Assembly (NCBI RefSeq): GCF_000143415.4 | Contig: NW_003314306.1 | Span: 590,897 to 654,896, forward strand | DNA: 64,000 bases | DNA from: Selaginella moellendorffii | Lineage: Eukaryota > Streptophyta > Lycopodiopsida > Selaginellales > Selaginellaceae | Direction: 5' to 3' | Shown: positions 11,714 through 24,494 of the stretch, piece by piece | Position numbering within the stretch: position 1 is the stretch's first letter | How the letters are laid out: each line of letters opens with the position of its first letter | Program-made: the position numbers and the translations under genes | Notes under the pieces: model-generated | Databases searched by the model: none | The model's input: only the letters and a program-made list of their open reading frames with translations | What the model was told of the DNA's origin: nothing

Positions 11714-13668
11714 ATGAGCGCCACGACTCGCGAGCAGAGGGCGCTCGAAGCCAAGGTCTCGGATGTCTTCCGGAGCTTCGCCAGTGCCGGCTATCGCAAT
11801 CGCGCCTTCCTGTAAGCCTCGAAATCCTCTGGACAATCTTCTCTTTCTCGATTCCTGTCAATGCACTTCGTGGCTCTAGGTCGGAGCTATGGCGGGAGGA
11901 GCATCTGGATTATCTCCTCAAAGGCATGACTCGCCTGCCGGCTTCCTTCACGGTTCTGGATTCCAGGTTCGTGACAATGTGTGAGAAACATCGGCTTTGC
12001 TCACTCCACTCTTCTAGTCGGCCATGGCTGTGCTACTGGATTGTCCATTCTATGGCATTGCTCGGCAGGCAGCTCGATCCAGCGCTCCAAGCAGACACGA
12101 TCGAATTTCTCAAACACTGCAAGGTTCTTATCAAACTCTTTTGTTTCTCATATCGACTTTAAAACACGATCTAGGATCCTTTGGGAGGCTATGGAGGTGG
12201 ACCTGGACAAGTAAGGTTTTCTTTCTACGAAGGTTTCCTTTTTTCATTTTTTTTTCCTTACGATAGATTGCACATTTGGCAACGACTTATGCTGCTGTTG
12301 GTACGCTTGTTTCTATAGGAGGTGCTCAAGCTCTCTCGTCTATCGATAGGTAATAGTGATATGTGACTCCGGTTTGAATTCAAAAGAGACATGCTCGGCA
12401 GTTTTTGGCAGGGAAAAGATCCTGGAGTTTTTGTTGCGGATGAAGGATCCATCATCCGGAGGCTTCAGGTAAGCGCTAACACTATCAGATTAGTGAGTGA
12501 GTGATAATTTGGCTTCGGGCGTGTTTCTAGACTTCATGACGGTGGAGAAATGGATGTCCGTGGGTGTTACACTGCTATTTCGGTATGCTGTGAATGCTGA
12601 ACTATTTGAATCTAACAGTTTCAGCAGGTCGCATACCTGTTGAATATTCTCGTTCCTCCGCTTCTGGAAAAACTCGGCGAATATGTTGCGAGGTTTTGTA
12701 CTTGTTTGTGTCTTTTCATATAATGACGATTCTAGCAGTTGCCAAACTTACGAAGGTGGAATTGGCGGGGAACCTGGTGCCGAGGCACATGGAGGGTGTG
12801 GCTTGATATTTGTGTTTTAAGTCTGTGCTAATGCTCCCTTCGTTTCAGATATACGTACTGTGGTCTAGCTGCTCTTATTATGGCTGATCAAGTGGATTCA
12901 CTAGACTTGCCTGGTTTATTGGTAAGCATTAGATTATGCTTGGACGCAACTGACATTTTCTACTTTTCTAGAACTGGGCTGCGTTTCGTCAAGGAAAGGT
13001 TGAAGGAGGCTTCCAGGGCCGCACAAATAAATTAGTCGATGGATGCTATTCGTTTTGGCAGGTGCGGGCTTTCTTTCATTCGTTTTCTAATGAATTATTG
13101 TTCCTCCTTACTTTTGTTGTATGCACAGGGCGGTGTATTTCCATTGCTGCAGCAGGTCGTAACGAAACTTATCTCGCAACAAACTTCCGGATCTTCTATC
13201 ATGCATGAAGAAATTGAAGACGATTCCGACACAGAGATCGGTGGTATCATGCCCGCGGACATTGAAACCTTTACGGCCGAGAAGCTTTTTCCAGTGAGGA
13301 AAGCCAGAAATCAGCAACACAGGCCTTTCCACAATCCCACTGCTCTTCAAGGATATATACTTCTATGCTGCCAGGTATTTTGTTTATCATTCGATTGACC
13401 GTTTTTACTCCCTTGTCTTACTGCTTAGGTGCTCAATGGCGGTCTGATAGACAAGCCAGGGAAATCTAAAGACTATTATCATACATGCTACTGCTTAAGC
13501 GGGCTCTCTACCGCTCAGCATTGTCTCTCGACGAATCCAGAGGATCATCCTCCGTCAGGTCATGTTTTTGGACCTTACAGCAATCTTCTGGATTCGACAC
13601 ACCCGCTCTTGAATTTCCACATGAAGCGCTACATGGAGGCAGTGGATTACTTCGTCTCTAAAGCTTAA
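11714..13668 (+). CDS. FTB: Protein farnesyltransferase subunit beta
   Basis: Catalytic beta subunit of farnesyltransferase, which attaches farnesyl to CaaX proteins in the cytosol with the alpha subunit; the Arabidopsis counterpart is ERA1. Thirteen exons: 11714-11811, 11880-11966, 12018-12123, 12175-12210, 12267-12349, 12412-12468, 12531-12582, 12628-12692, 12739-12795, 12849-12921, 12972-13061, 13129-13374, 13429-13668; total 429 codons, all GT-AG. Prenyltransferase repeats are clear: RPWLCYWIVHS, LGGYGGGPGQ, DVRGCYTAIS, YEGGIGGEPGAEAHGG, VEGGFQGRTNKLVDGCYSFW. Zinc ligands are visible as Asp and Cys of DGC and His of YHTCYCLSGLS. Exon 12 carries the acidic insert (EEIEDDSDTEIGG) typical of plant FTB. 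The CaaX and lipid pockets look intact, so it should be active. Confidence 0.93.
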
Positions 13669-15365
13669 ACAAGCTACTGCTGGCCTACCGACACTGGTAC
13701 TCTCTTCTAGTGTTGGTACTTTTAAGCTTTTAAAATCTAGGCACCAGCAGTACTACCAACAGATAGACTCACGTCCTTGTCCAGACAGCTAAAGGTTTCG
13801 TGGCCTTAATGGCACAGGGAGCCTATGGAAACAATCGATGGAGGTTAAACAAAGGCGAAATGCTATCAGGTAGACTGCTTTCTTTTGATAATCTTTGAGC
13901 TTTTCTAAGTGTGATCGCGATGTTCAAGACAGGTGTCTGTGTCTGGTCACAACATTAAAAGCTCTGGTAAGCATTGTCGTTCATTTCTGTGCTGCATATA
14001 TATTCAGTATAGAAAGCAGTGTAGTTGATGAATCGGGCATTTTCATGCTGTTGTGATCAATAGTTTCTTCACGATTGCGCAACATCTTCTGTAAAAAGGA
14101 CTGGTGAATCCCTTCTGAATCCCGAGTCCCTCTTGAGGTCCAGAGGACAATGTGTGAATAATAAGTCTGGTTTCCTTTTTCTCTAGGCGTGTCGGTTTGA
14201 TTTCTAGCTGTCATCTGAGACATTAAACCCCGAAAACAAAAGACATTTCGTCAAAGTGCATAGGTAGGTAGGCAGTGTAACTTTCTCTACGTGAGATCTT
14301 GGTGGTTGGTATCCAGAATTCTCGCAGAGGTAAATCTCAAGCGAACCACTACAATTCTTCTAAATGAAAACTGACAGATGTTTCGGTGCTGCAGGTGATG
14401 GGTCTTCTCTCGCATGAACAGCACTGTTCATAAAAATTTCTCCGTCTTTCTTGCAAGAGAGCTATCGTAATCGATACGAACTTCTCGTTTCCGGTAGAGG
14501 CAAGTCTTTCTCGAAGCTCAAAGTGCCTTATTTTTCCATTGTGTGCAGCGTCACCAGCCGAAATGTATGCACCATAATGGCAGTCGCGTTGTCCTGAAAG
14601 CACAATCCACCCACTTCGGCATAATCAACAGACCCATTGCTTTCCGGGGGATTACTAGATCGTTCACGAGAATGGTCGAGCGGAAGGTACCGTCTTTCAA
14701 TTACGCCTTAAGTGGTTCTCGGGAAACTTTTCTTGCAGTGTTCTATAAGTCTACCGACCACTGAGAAAAACAAGAATCTGTCCTGGGGGGATATCATGAA
14801 TCAAGTTGCAAAAGATATGTTCTAACCATAGCTACAGCAGTTCTTTCTTTTATGTGTCCAACAAAGGTATGAGCGAGTAGAAAGCATGCATGCAACGAAC
14901 TTGCATGGCCCTTCTGGCCGGAAGCGCTTCTTTCTTTTCAACAGCTAGGCTGCACAGGATTGTTGGGTGCACACTGGAATTTTAAAGAGGTCCGAATGAG
15001 ATGAAGCAACGGCTCAAAGCGGAATATGCTACTGTAAGGCAACAGAATATGCACCTCTCTGACAGAATATGTTTTGGCCTCGCTGAAACAGAGCTGCGAG
15101 ACGGGAATCTATTCACTCTTTTTACCAGCTGAGTGCATACAGTATTGCTGCTGCCTCATCCCTGGCTGTTCTTAAACCCGCTCGAAATCGCCCTGTGAGT
15201 TTGTATAGGCTGTAGTGTAGTCCTTTCTGTGTATAGTCCTCTCTTCCTCTTTGTTTGTATAGTGTACAGGCGATTTCGATCCAAGGAACTTCCGGCTCGT
15301 CTGCGGAGGTTCGTCTTAAAGTCATTCTGTGGTTCCATGGCCACTTAGTTTTGCAGAGAGGAGAA
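13669..15365. other. Intergenic, no supported gene
   Basis: Contains the 3' flank of FTB and the upstream region of the arabinogalactan-like gene. Short open frames (for example near 14349-14764 on both strands) have no recognisable domain and no consistent splice pattern. Pyrimidine-rich sequence near 15230-15260 may belong to the next gene's 5' leader. Confidence 0.4.
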
Positions 15366-16627
15366 ATGGCCTTCCTGGCAACAGCAGCAGCAGCAGCAGC
15401 AGTGATCACATTCTTCTTTGCCATTGTCAATGTGGATGCTCACCAGAAGATGTCATCGCACGGGATCATTGGTAAGCAGCAAAGATTTGTGGTCCCAGAT
15501 TTGAAACACATTCTACATTTTCAGGAAATGCTATGGACGAATCGTCCGGAACGGTAGTGGTGAGTTTCTCGGCGATCATGTCGCAAGAGCTTGTTAGTGA
15601 CGACTGCTTTTTCAGTGGAAGGTCGAGAAACAGGGACTTTACGACTATTTCAAATGCGCGAGCAGCACCAGTAGGAGCAGCAACGCAGGGCATTGCAAGA
15701 AACACAGGATCATCCAACGACTTCTTGCCGAATCTCCAAAGTCGAGTCCAAAGCCTGGATCGGGAACCAAGGCAACATCACCTTCTTCAACGCCAGCATT
15801 GGCCACTGCTCCATCCACGAGAGCATCTGCGCCCTCCACTGGCACTGTACCAACGGCTCCGGTTGCGTCTCCAGTTGTGGCCGCCGTGCCTCCAGTTGTG
15901 ACGGCTCCAGTGTCGTCTCCACCTGTGGCAACTCCTCCAGTTGCGACACCACCCGTGGTTATTACGGCTCCACCAGTGGCTACTCCAGTTGTGGCTCCTC
16001 CTGTCACTACTCCGGTTGTGGCTCCACCCGTGGCGACACCGGTAACGTCACCACCTTTGGCAACTCCAGTGGCGTCTCCACCTTTGGCAACTCCAGTCAC
16101 TGCTCCGGTTGTCTCTCCACCTTTGGCTACTCCAGTTACTGCGCCCGTGATAGCTCCTCCAGTCGCGACTCCAGTGTCAACCCCACCAGTGGCTGCTCCA
16201 GTTGTTACGCCCGTGGCTGCGCCCGTGGTGACTCCAGCGATGGCTCCAGTTGCGGTTCCAGTGACAGCTCCAGTCGTGTCCCCGGTTGTTGCTCCCGTGG
16301 CGGCTCCAGTTATACCTCCTGCGCCAGCCTCGTCTCCAGTTGTGGCTCCAGCTCCTTCTCCGAAGAAGCACAAGAGATCCCCGGCGCCAGCTCCAGTTCC
16401 AGTCCATGGACCGCCGGCGCCTCCTCTTTCATCACCGACATCTCCAGCTACCTCAGTGGAAGGCCCTGACTTTGCACCGATCACTACTCCTGTAAGTTCT
16501 TGTTCTTCGTTTTCTTTTTGTACATCCTGACTTTGTCCGCGTTCTCTTTCAGAGTGGAGCTTTAAGATCGATGCCCGGATCGCTACTTCTCATGGCGTTT
16601 TCTCTGGTGCTGGTGGTATTTGTGTGA
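15366..16627 (+). CDS. GPI-anchored arabinogalactan-like proline-rich protein
   Basis: Predicted secreted cell-surface protein of 363 residues. Exons: 15366-15471, 15525-15559, 15616-16491, 16553-16627. Signal peptide is about residues 1-25 (MAFLATAAAAAAV then FFFAIVNVDA). Next comes a short basic segment with two Cys (KCASS and AGHCKK), then about 220 residues of ATPV/APPV/SPPL repeats, the Ala-Pro, Thr-Pro and Ser-Pro type that is hydroxylated and arabinogalactosylated in plants. The last exon encodes a hydrophobic tail (SLLLMAFSLVLVVFV) preceded by small residues, a GPI-attachment signal. The high-GC repeat opens a long antisense frame, which is a shadow. Family assignment is by composition and architecture only. 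Confidence 0.8.
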
Positions 16628-16826
16628 TTTGTTTTTGGGCAGTTTTGGCAATTTTTTTCTTTCTTTTTTATTTTTAAATTTCTTACCAGGGCGTTCTTGC
16701 ATGATAAAATATTGAAGTAAAATAATCGTTACCAAACCAAATATAGATCGAGGTTTCAATAGTTGTTGTAAAAGGTGTTAAGTTCAGATTTTATGGGGTG
16801 CTTACTAAAATCATAACAAGCAGCAA

Positions 16827-17084
16827 CTAGCTTAGAACCGTGTAGTCTGTCATGATTGTTTGATTGAAACTCAGCTGTCCATCTATATTTTGGATGTAAG
16901 CATCCACGCTAATGCTGGATGGAATTGGTTTGTTATGTTGTTTCACTCTGCAGACAATACACCATTTGAATACAATATACCTCTGGAGCTTTCGGAATCG
17001 CCATGACCTCCAGTAGACGAGCGCTGCAAGCCAGAAAACTCCAGCAACTCCACAAGAGTCTGAAAAATCACCATAGCCCTCCAT
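16827..17084 (-). CDS. Possible small membrane protein (hypothetical)
   Basis: An 85-codon open frame beginning MEGYGDFSDSCGVAGVFW, with one hydrophobic segment (about residues 12-26) followed by a basic stretch (WRSWRFRKLQR). It lies in otherwise AT-rich non-coding DNA 200 bp downstream of the arabinogalactan-like gene, on the opposite strand. No family was recognised and no independent evidence of expression is visible, so it may be chance. Confidence 0.2.
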   Translation of the reverse strand: MEGYGDFSDSCGVAGVFWLAALVYWRSWRFRKLQRYIVFKWCIVCRVKQHNKPIPSSISVDAYIQNIDGQLSFNQTIMTDYTVLS

Positions 17085-17149
17085 TTTAATGAGTTAGCAG
17101 TGGAGTTTGCAAATAATTGTGATTTGCTAACCATGCTGCTAGCCAAAGG

Positions 17150-19559
17150 GAAAAGAAAGATAAAATATAGTTCTTGTTATTTTGGCATCTTAATGATGAG
17201 ATCCACACAATAGATTTCTACAAGATAAAAAATCTGACCACAAATGTGGTTTTGCTAACTAACATGTCCAAACCTGAAAGATATACATCAAAATCCTATG
17301 TAGAGTGGTTGCACCTTCCATAAGATATAAAACTCCTAATGTAATTAGGTACTATTCAACAAACTTTTCCAAAGTATAGTAAAATTTACACTAAACTACC
17401 ATAGAATACAACTTTAGGAAAACTAATGCATCAAGTGGCTTCACCCTTTATCTTGTTTTATATGTAGTTGAGTTGACAAGTTAGAATCAAGAGTTGTTTC
17501 ATCCAACCTAAATGGTCCTTGCTATTTTTATATTGCAAAATTTATAACTTTAATTTACCGTCATTAGAATATTGATTATTTTTCTTGTCTTTCTACTTGT
17601 TCTTCAGTTGTGAATAATCCACTTTGTAGCATTTAAGCTCGCTGATAACATTATTTATAATTCTTCATAAAGAGTTTTAACTTCTTTGACCCCTTGCATC
17701 CAAAATAATTACCAGGTTATGATGTTTGTTATTATCTTTGTGTTCTTGATGGTTATCAAACAATCTTGATTGAAAGACTCCTCAAATGCTTGCAAGACAT
17801 ATATTTATCATTATCAAGTTGACAATCTATATCAAAGAGTTCCTTTAAACTTTTTGTAGGATGAGAATAATAGAAGTGTTACCTAATGCTCTCACTTTTA
17901 ATGAAGTAATAGTTGTTCTAGTTCCTTGATTAGACTATGGCTAATTAAAAAAGTAAATTTCTCAATTTAGTCCCTTGCCATTATTCTCCATATCATAGTA
18001 AGGGGCAAAACATAGAGTAAATGCAACCTTAAACTTTTCCATGGTAGAGACTATTAGTGTTTAAAGGCATGAGTGCTTAACAAGAATTTACATGCTTCTT
18101 GCTATTTCTATTCCTATTTTTGCTAAAATTCCAAATAGTTGGCATTTCTTAGCATTTCTTAATTGCATATTACAGCATATAAAATATCACATATTTATTA
18201 CATGTTTGTGGAGCTTTTGATAATTCCTATCTTATAAATTGTGGTTAGCATCAGAGACTCTCCATAATTAAATTAAAAAAAACAGTTAGAAATTTTTATA
18301 TGTTTATTGTATTAGAGTTAGGATTAGTTTCTTTCTCAGGGCTAACATATTAGTGTTTTTAAAATCTCACTACCCTATGTTTTAAGTAGAAACTTATAAT
18401 TAAGTAATATTATTTTAAGATCTAAATTATAGATAGTAATATTTATTATTAGTAATTATTCTCTTACTTTTAGCTAGGTCTGGGCTAAAATTTTAATTCT
18501 CTTAAATTATACATATTCTAATTAAAAACATATAACTAATTATGTGTTTTTAATTTAGGATATTAATAAATTTAGATTTAAAATTTAGAATTAAATTTAG
18601 ATTTAGATTTATATTTAAATTAAGGTTTTAAGAACACTTATATCATATTAATCTGACTTGAAAAATACTGATGAAAAATATATGAGAATAATAATTAATA
18701 ATACAAATATTTCCAAAACTATGTTCTATATTATAAGAGTTATTTTTAGAATTTCTTCATTTACTTTTGTCTTTGCCTGACTAGTAATAAATTAATGTTC
18801 TAAATTTATTAGTATTCCCAAGTAAAAAATAGGTTAATAGATTAATAGGTTAGGGTATTATTATGGATTTTTCAACAACAGCATGGCAGAGAAAGGGTGA
18901 GGGAGACCAGGTTTAGAAACTTTAATATTTGTATTATACTTTGGTCTTTGCAAGACTTGGTGAATAGAGCTGTGCTAGAAAGTGGTAAAGCAAGACATGA
19001 GAAACTCATGTATTGGAGACAGAAAAATGTTTAACTTATGGTTGGATTATAATCAGGGTTAGCTCAAAGCTTATGTTAAGCTTTGTTCTTTAAATATAGT
19101 AGGGTTTACATCCATGACATGGATTAGAAAAAGACTGGCTATGTTGACTGATCCCCAAGGCAATGTCTTCATCCATGCAACTACATATATCCTTAGAATA
19201 AGTGCTCATGGGCTTGGGGACTAGAACTATGGGAATTTATTTGTCATGTTCTAGGGTGGTGGGGGATAAACATGATAATTGCATCCTTGGCAAAGCACCT
19301 AAAATCTTTGCAATCTAGCTAGTATGAGATTGGAAACAACCAACCATTACATAAGGCCCCCAAAATGATTAGCCTCTAGATGATTATGATAGTGAAATAG
19401 AACATGATTAATCAATATATCCACCTGTGGTAAATATATATGGCTATTGTAGTAAAAAATCCCATCTACAAATGAAAAGAGTTTACAAAAAGGCCACTTT
19501 AGCATCTTGAGCTTAAAGAACACTTAATTAAATTCATTAAGAATTTTTACTCATATAAT
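17150..19559. other. AT-rich repeat-derived stretch without genes
   Basis: Very AT-rich with stop codons in all frames. It probably includes the decayed 3' part (integrase side) of the minus-strand gypsy element whose RNase H and RT remnants lie just to the right. Nothing individually identifiable was found. Confidence 0.4.
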
Positions 19560-20689
19560 GACAAAACTATGTTTGTAACTATGTCACATGATGAACATGA
19601 AATAAAGCATCTGCCCTTATATTCAATTTCCTTAGATGATTCTCAATAATATCTATGAGTTTGACCATCCAATGAACTTATATAGTGTTCAATTCATTCT
19701 GTGCGTAAATAGATATATAAGAGGTTTGTGCTCCATCAATACCATAAATACCACATTATAAAGATAGTGTTTCACAATAACTTCTACACATATTTGAAAT
19801 ATTGTTACTTCACAAGATTCAAAGTCCTTTCATTAAAACTCCCTTAATATATAACATTACACCACAAATCACTTTATAAGGTTTTGATACATTACTAATA
19901 TGAAGCACTAAACCTCATTCATTCAACAATTATTTAACACCTTAAACCTCTTTTTAATGGTATATTCAAGTGAATGTAACAACCCTGTCAAATGAATGGC
20001 CACTTCCTTAAACTTATGTTGAAAATAGTAGTAATAGCTAAAGATATTATATAACTTAGCCATTGAAGTCAGTGTAAGGGAATTCTCCACCATAATCAAC
20101 TTCCTTGGATATATGTTAACATTCATAAATATCACAACATACTTTACCTCTAACTTTATAATTTTCATTTGCTCTTTTTGTATTAAGTTTTTTGTTATAT
20201 AATAAAGGAGAAACTTGTGTGAATGCACTTTATAATCCATATTCTTGTTAAAACTAAGAATATTGTCTAAGAATGTTTTTATAAATTTGTGTAGATAATA
20301 CCTAAACACCTTTGTTATCAACCAAGTAATGTAATTAATATTTGTCAATCTAAACAACATAAATGTAAACTCAAAATGACTGAAGCTCATGTTGAATATC
20401 ATATTAGAAATAAACACATTATCTATCACAATCTAATAATATTCACTCCTCATATCAATATTAAATTTTGGGTTATTTAAGATATCATTGATATACAGTG
20501 TTTTCTTGTTCAAGGCATGATGGTCAATAAATATATGTAGCTTTCTATTAAGAAACATTAGTGTGCCAAATAAAACTTACTTGGCTAAATAAATCTAAAT
20601 TTATTTAACTTGACTTATTATTAAGTTTTTTACTCCTTTGCATAGCTTAGCTAAAATTAATATTAGTAAATTAGTTTTGTTTATGGCTC

Positions 20690-20863
20690 TGTGAGTGCAT
20701 GGAATATGGAAAGGGAATACAGAAATATGCATATTAATTAGCCCAAAAACCCTAGCTTATATACAGGAGCGAGTGGTCCGGATTGAAACCAATTCGACGG
20801 CTACCAAAATCCACTACGCTAATATTAGTATACGGCATCGTAGCCGTACACTTGGCCCTCACA
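20690..20863 (-). repeat. 3' LTR of the gypsy element (174 bp)
   Basis: Direct repeat of 25520-25693 with five transitions. Being downstream of the coding region on the minus strand, it is the 3' LTR. It is unusually short for a gypsy LTR. Confidence 0.93.
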
Positions 20864-20880
20864 TCATCCCCTCCTCTCGG
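20864..20880 (-). other. Polypurine tract of the gypsy element
   Basis: Read on the minus strand, GAGAGGAGGGGATGA lies directly next to the 3' LTR, the position where plus-strand DNA synthesis is primed in LTR elements. Confidence 0.65.
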
Positions 20881-20895
20881 AATAATGGAAGGCCG

Positions 20896-22794
20896 TCAGG
20901 GTTCTCTTGTAGATGGGCCGGGATCTGGAGGAACGTCAGGAGGAGGCATCGGCGGGTCTGTAGACGGTATTAACTGCTCCTGATCCCTTTGTATGAAGCG
21001 TTTTAACCGCTGCACATGCACAATCTCCGGAGGATCAGCCTGCTGAACGTCATGCCGAACCTTATAAACTTGCGGTCCAACTTGCCGCAACACCCGATAC
21101 GGTCCTTTCCACTGCGCAAGGAGCCCCTTAGATAAACCACGTACCGTAAGATGGGGAAAACGGACTAACACCAAATCATCCACTTTGTACTCCGCAGGTG
21201 GACGATGATAGGAGTTGTAGCGCCGCTGTTGTCCCACTTGTACATGGCCTAAGTGTTCGGCAGACTCTGCTCGGACAAGTGGAAGAATGCTTGTCAAATA
21301 CCGATCCCATGACCTAGCATCAGGAGCTTGTGGCAATCGCGAAGGTAAACCCAACTCTATTGGTAATATTGGATCATGACCATATAGAAGTTTATATGGT
21401 GAAGCACCAATAGAACTCTGCACCCCTGTGACATAGGCATACCGAAGAGACGGCAAATAACCATCCCAATCCGAATGCTGAAAGTTCACATACTTCGAAA
21501 TCATCCCTTTGAATGTCCGAACGAGCCGTTCCACCAGACCGTCTGATTGTGGATGATAAGCACTCGTAAAAGTGTGGCGTATCCCTAACCGAGATGTCAA
21601 AACATGAAATACCTCAGCCATAAATGCAGGACCATTATCCGAAAGAATCCGCTTTGGACAAGAATGCTGGAACACCACTCGATTGAGGAGGAAGTATCCA
21701 ACAGCAGTTGCAGAGGCACTAGCAAGAGCACCAACTTCCACCCAACGAGTCAAGTAGTCAGAAGCAATAATAACATACTCATTGCCAGCAGTCGATCGTG
21801 GAAAAGGTCCCATAAGATCAAACGCCACCAACTCAAACGGACGGGAAACTGCAATTGACTCCAACCGTCCTTCCGCAACACAAGGGGGAGTATTACGAGC
21901 TTGGCACCAAACGCAGCTACGCACATACCGGATAATATCACGTCGCATCTCCGGCCAATAGAAAGACTTGCGCAGCTTCTCGGTGACACGACGGTGTCCC
22001 ATATGCCCACCTAGAACAGGAGAATCATGGTAGGCATGGAGAAACCGCGGAATAAACACCAAAGGTACCACCAGTCGTAAATGATCATCAGGATCCGTCC
22101 CCACAAAATAAAGAAGGCCATCTTCAAGGCGATATTGAGAATGTAAATGCCGGAAAGGCAAGTCATCAACAAGTGATGCAGGATTCTCAAACCCATCTCG
22201 AAGCCTTCGAATCCACGACTCAATCTTTTGAGCCTCGCAAACCTCCTCAAGAGAAGGCAGATCTTGCTCTGCACCCTGTGGATACTGAACGTCAAGGATA
22301 GCAACCGCCGACGGCACAGAATCCCCATCTAGAAAATCCACAGATGCTGGAACAACAGGTTCATCAGAATGATGAGAAGTGAGTGGAGAAGGAAGAGGAG
22401 CTCGAGAAAGGGCATCAGGATCAGCCATAGAACTCCCTGGGCGATGAACAACATCGAAATCATATATCTGAAGCTTCAAAGCCCATCGAGCCGTATGACC
22501 AACCAAGTTCTTCCGCTTCAATAATGAAGTAACAACAGCATGGTCACCTTCAAGTAATGTCCGAGAACCATGTAGATATGCATGAAGTTTCTCGAAACCC
22601 CAGACTGCTGCTAAACACTCCTTCTCCGTCGTGGAGTAGTTCATCTCCGCTGGTTGTAATGTACGGCTTATGTATGCAATGGGATGGCGCTGACCAGGCA
22701 CACTCGAGCTCTCTTGCATCAACACACCTCCAAGACCAATGTCAGAAGCATCCACGCGCAAAATAAAAGGTCGAGTGTAGTCAGGATATGCCAA
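20896..22794 (-). pseudogene. Gypsy pol, RNase H and integrase part
   Basis: A 632-codon open frame in the minus direction. RNase H: LRVDASDIGLGGVL, then NYSTTEKECLA and MADPDALSRA. Integrase: zinc-finger HHCC (HDSPVLGGHMGHRR then CVWCQARN), catalytic core Asp in AFDLMGPFP, Asp in SDNGPAF, Glu in DGLVERLVRTFKG. The C-terminal WKGPYRVL is a GPY/F-type module. All three integrase acidic residues are present. The frame is open throughout, but it is separated from RT by a frameshift near 22720-22794, so it is not translated as part of one polyprotein in this copy. Confidence 0.9.
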
Positions 22795-24494
22795 ATTGGA
22801 GGAGTTGTCAATAGCTCTTTGAGATCCACGAACGCCCGCTCACAATCCGAAGACCAGATGAAAGATGACGTTGATGACTTCAGCAACGCTCGCAATGGTG
22901 TAGTGCGATCGGAAAGATGATCCACAAAACGACCAAGATACTGCACCTTACCCAAAAAGCGCTGCACATCATTCACACACTTCGGAGTAGGGAACTTTAG
23001 AATAGCCACAAGTTTGTCAGGGTCAACTTGCAAACCCTCACGAGAAATACGGTACCCAAGATAAGTTGTGTCCTTGGACCCAAACACGCACTTTGACCGC
23101 TTCAACTTTAAACCAACGTCGCGTAGCCGATCCAACACTTTACAAACATCACGAACGTGCTCCCCCCACGTCCCCTCCGAGTGGATCAAGACATCATCAA
23201 TGAAGTCAGCAGTCACCTCCGGCATATCGCAAAGAACCTCGTCCATCATCCGCTGGAAAGTTGCTAGAGCATTGTTCAAACCAAACGGCATCACCAAGAA
23301 CTCGTACAAACCAAATGGTGTACGAAAAGCAGTCTTAGAAATATCTTCTTCGGCCATCGGTACTTGCCAATACCCAGAAGCAAGATCTAGCTTGGTGAAC
23401 CAACGACTTCGCCCCAGACGATCCAAGAGATCAGCAGTGTGAGGAAGAGGATACACATCTGGGATTGTCACTTCATTTAACGGACGATAGTCAATGCAGA
23501 AACGAATACTCCCATCAGGCTTCGTCACAAGATGAGGTTCACATGCCCAAGGACTCCGCGACTTCCGAATAACACCCTTTTCCAGCATTTCCTTGACGTT
23601 TGCTCGTAAAATTTTGATCTCCTTAGGTGACCGACGACGAACAGGAACCTTGATTGGACGAGCATCCCCGGTGGGAATTGGATGACGTGTGGCAATCTTG
23701 GCCCCAGACGATAGATCAAATTCAAAGAGATCAAAATACTCCTTCATGAGCTGGTCAACTGCTGCAACACAAAGATCGTCGGAGGGATCGGAAAAGGGAA
23801 AAGCAGAACAAGATGGAAACACAGAAGGAAAGAGTGGGGAAACAAAAGTAATGGAAGCAGAGGTAGAAGTAGAGGGACGAAGAAGTATGGACGTGAGAGG
23901 AATAGATGAAACATAAGGAAGTATGAGACAAGGGGGAGAAGCCTCAAAGTCACACTTGGCATGATTGCGCTGCAACCAATCCATACCAAGAATGAGGTCA
24001 AAAGTTTGACTCGGCACCACCCGCAACGACTGCAATTCAAGCTCGAGATCGCCCACACGCACAACCAGGTCCACCTCATCCCGTGCACATGCATGTGAAC
24101 GGCCGTTGCCATAAAGAATGAAAACTGGTTCTGCCGCATGACGCAAGTGTAGACGACAACGTGTGGCAACAGGTCGAGCAATAGAAGATAAACTCGAACC
24201 TGTATCAACCAACACGGAGAGAACAATAGGAGACTTCTTGTTATAAAAATGAGCTTGGAAAGTAAACACTGGATGAACTGGTGCCGAGTGAACCCCTTGA
24301 TGATACTCCCAAAAGAAAGATGGAGGGGTCATTGATTTATTCGCGCAAAGTCCCTCCGTTACTCGCGCGACTCCTCGTTTCCCGAATGCATCTCGGTGTC
24401 TAAACCTTCCACTGCAGCAGCACCCAGGGGACGTTGCTGACGCCAAGGTCTCCACCCAGGAAATGGAGGTCGCCAATCCGGAAAACGATAGCAA
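22719..24494 (-). pseudogene. Gypsy pol, protease and reverse transcriptase part
   Basis: Protease active site is SVLVDTGSSLSS, with the later LILGMDW motif. RT motifs: VTKPDGSIRFCIDYRPLN, FTKLDLASGYWQVPM, TPFGLYEFLVMPFGL and the catalytic box FIDDVL, then TYLGYRIS. The frame is open upstream to 24494 and overlaps the end of gag by 136 bp in the -1 frame. It ends near 22719 by a frameshift just before RNase H. Catalytic Asp residues are kept, so inactivation is recent. Confidence 0.9.

Noticed and set aside
15616-15720. Phytocyanin-like copper site (AGHCKKH) in the arabinogalactan-like protein
   Set aside because: Lacks the upstream His/Cys ligands and the about 100-residue phytocyanin fold; only a short Cys-containing segment is present.
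15645-16484. 279-codon minus-strand Gly/Thr-rich open frame
   Set aside because: Antisense shadow of the Ala/Pro/Thr/Val repeat of the arabinogalactan-like gene, whose plus strand has signal peptide, introns and GPI tail.
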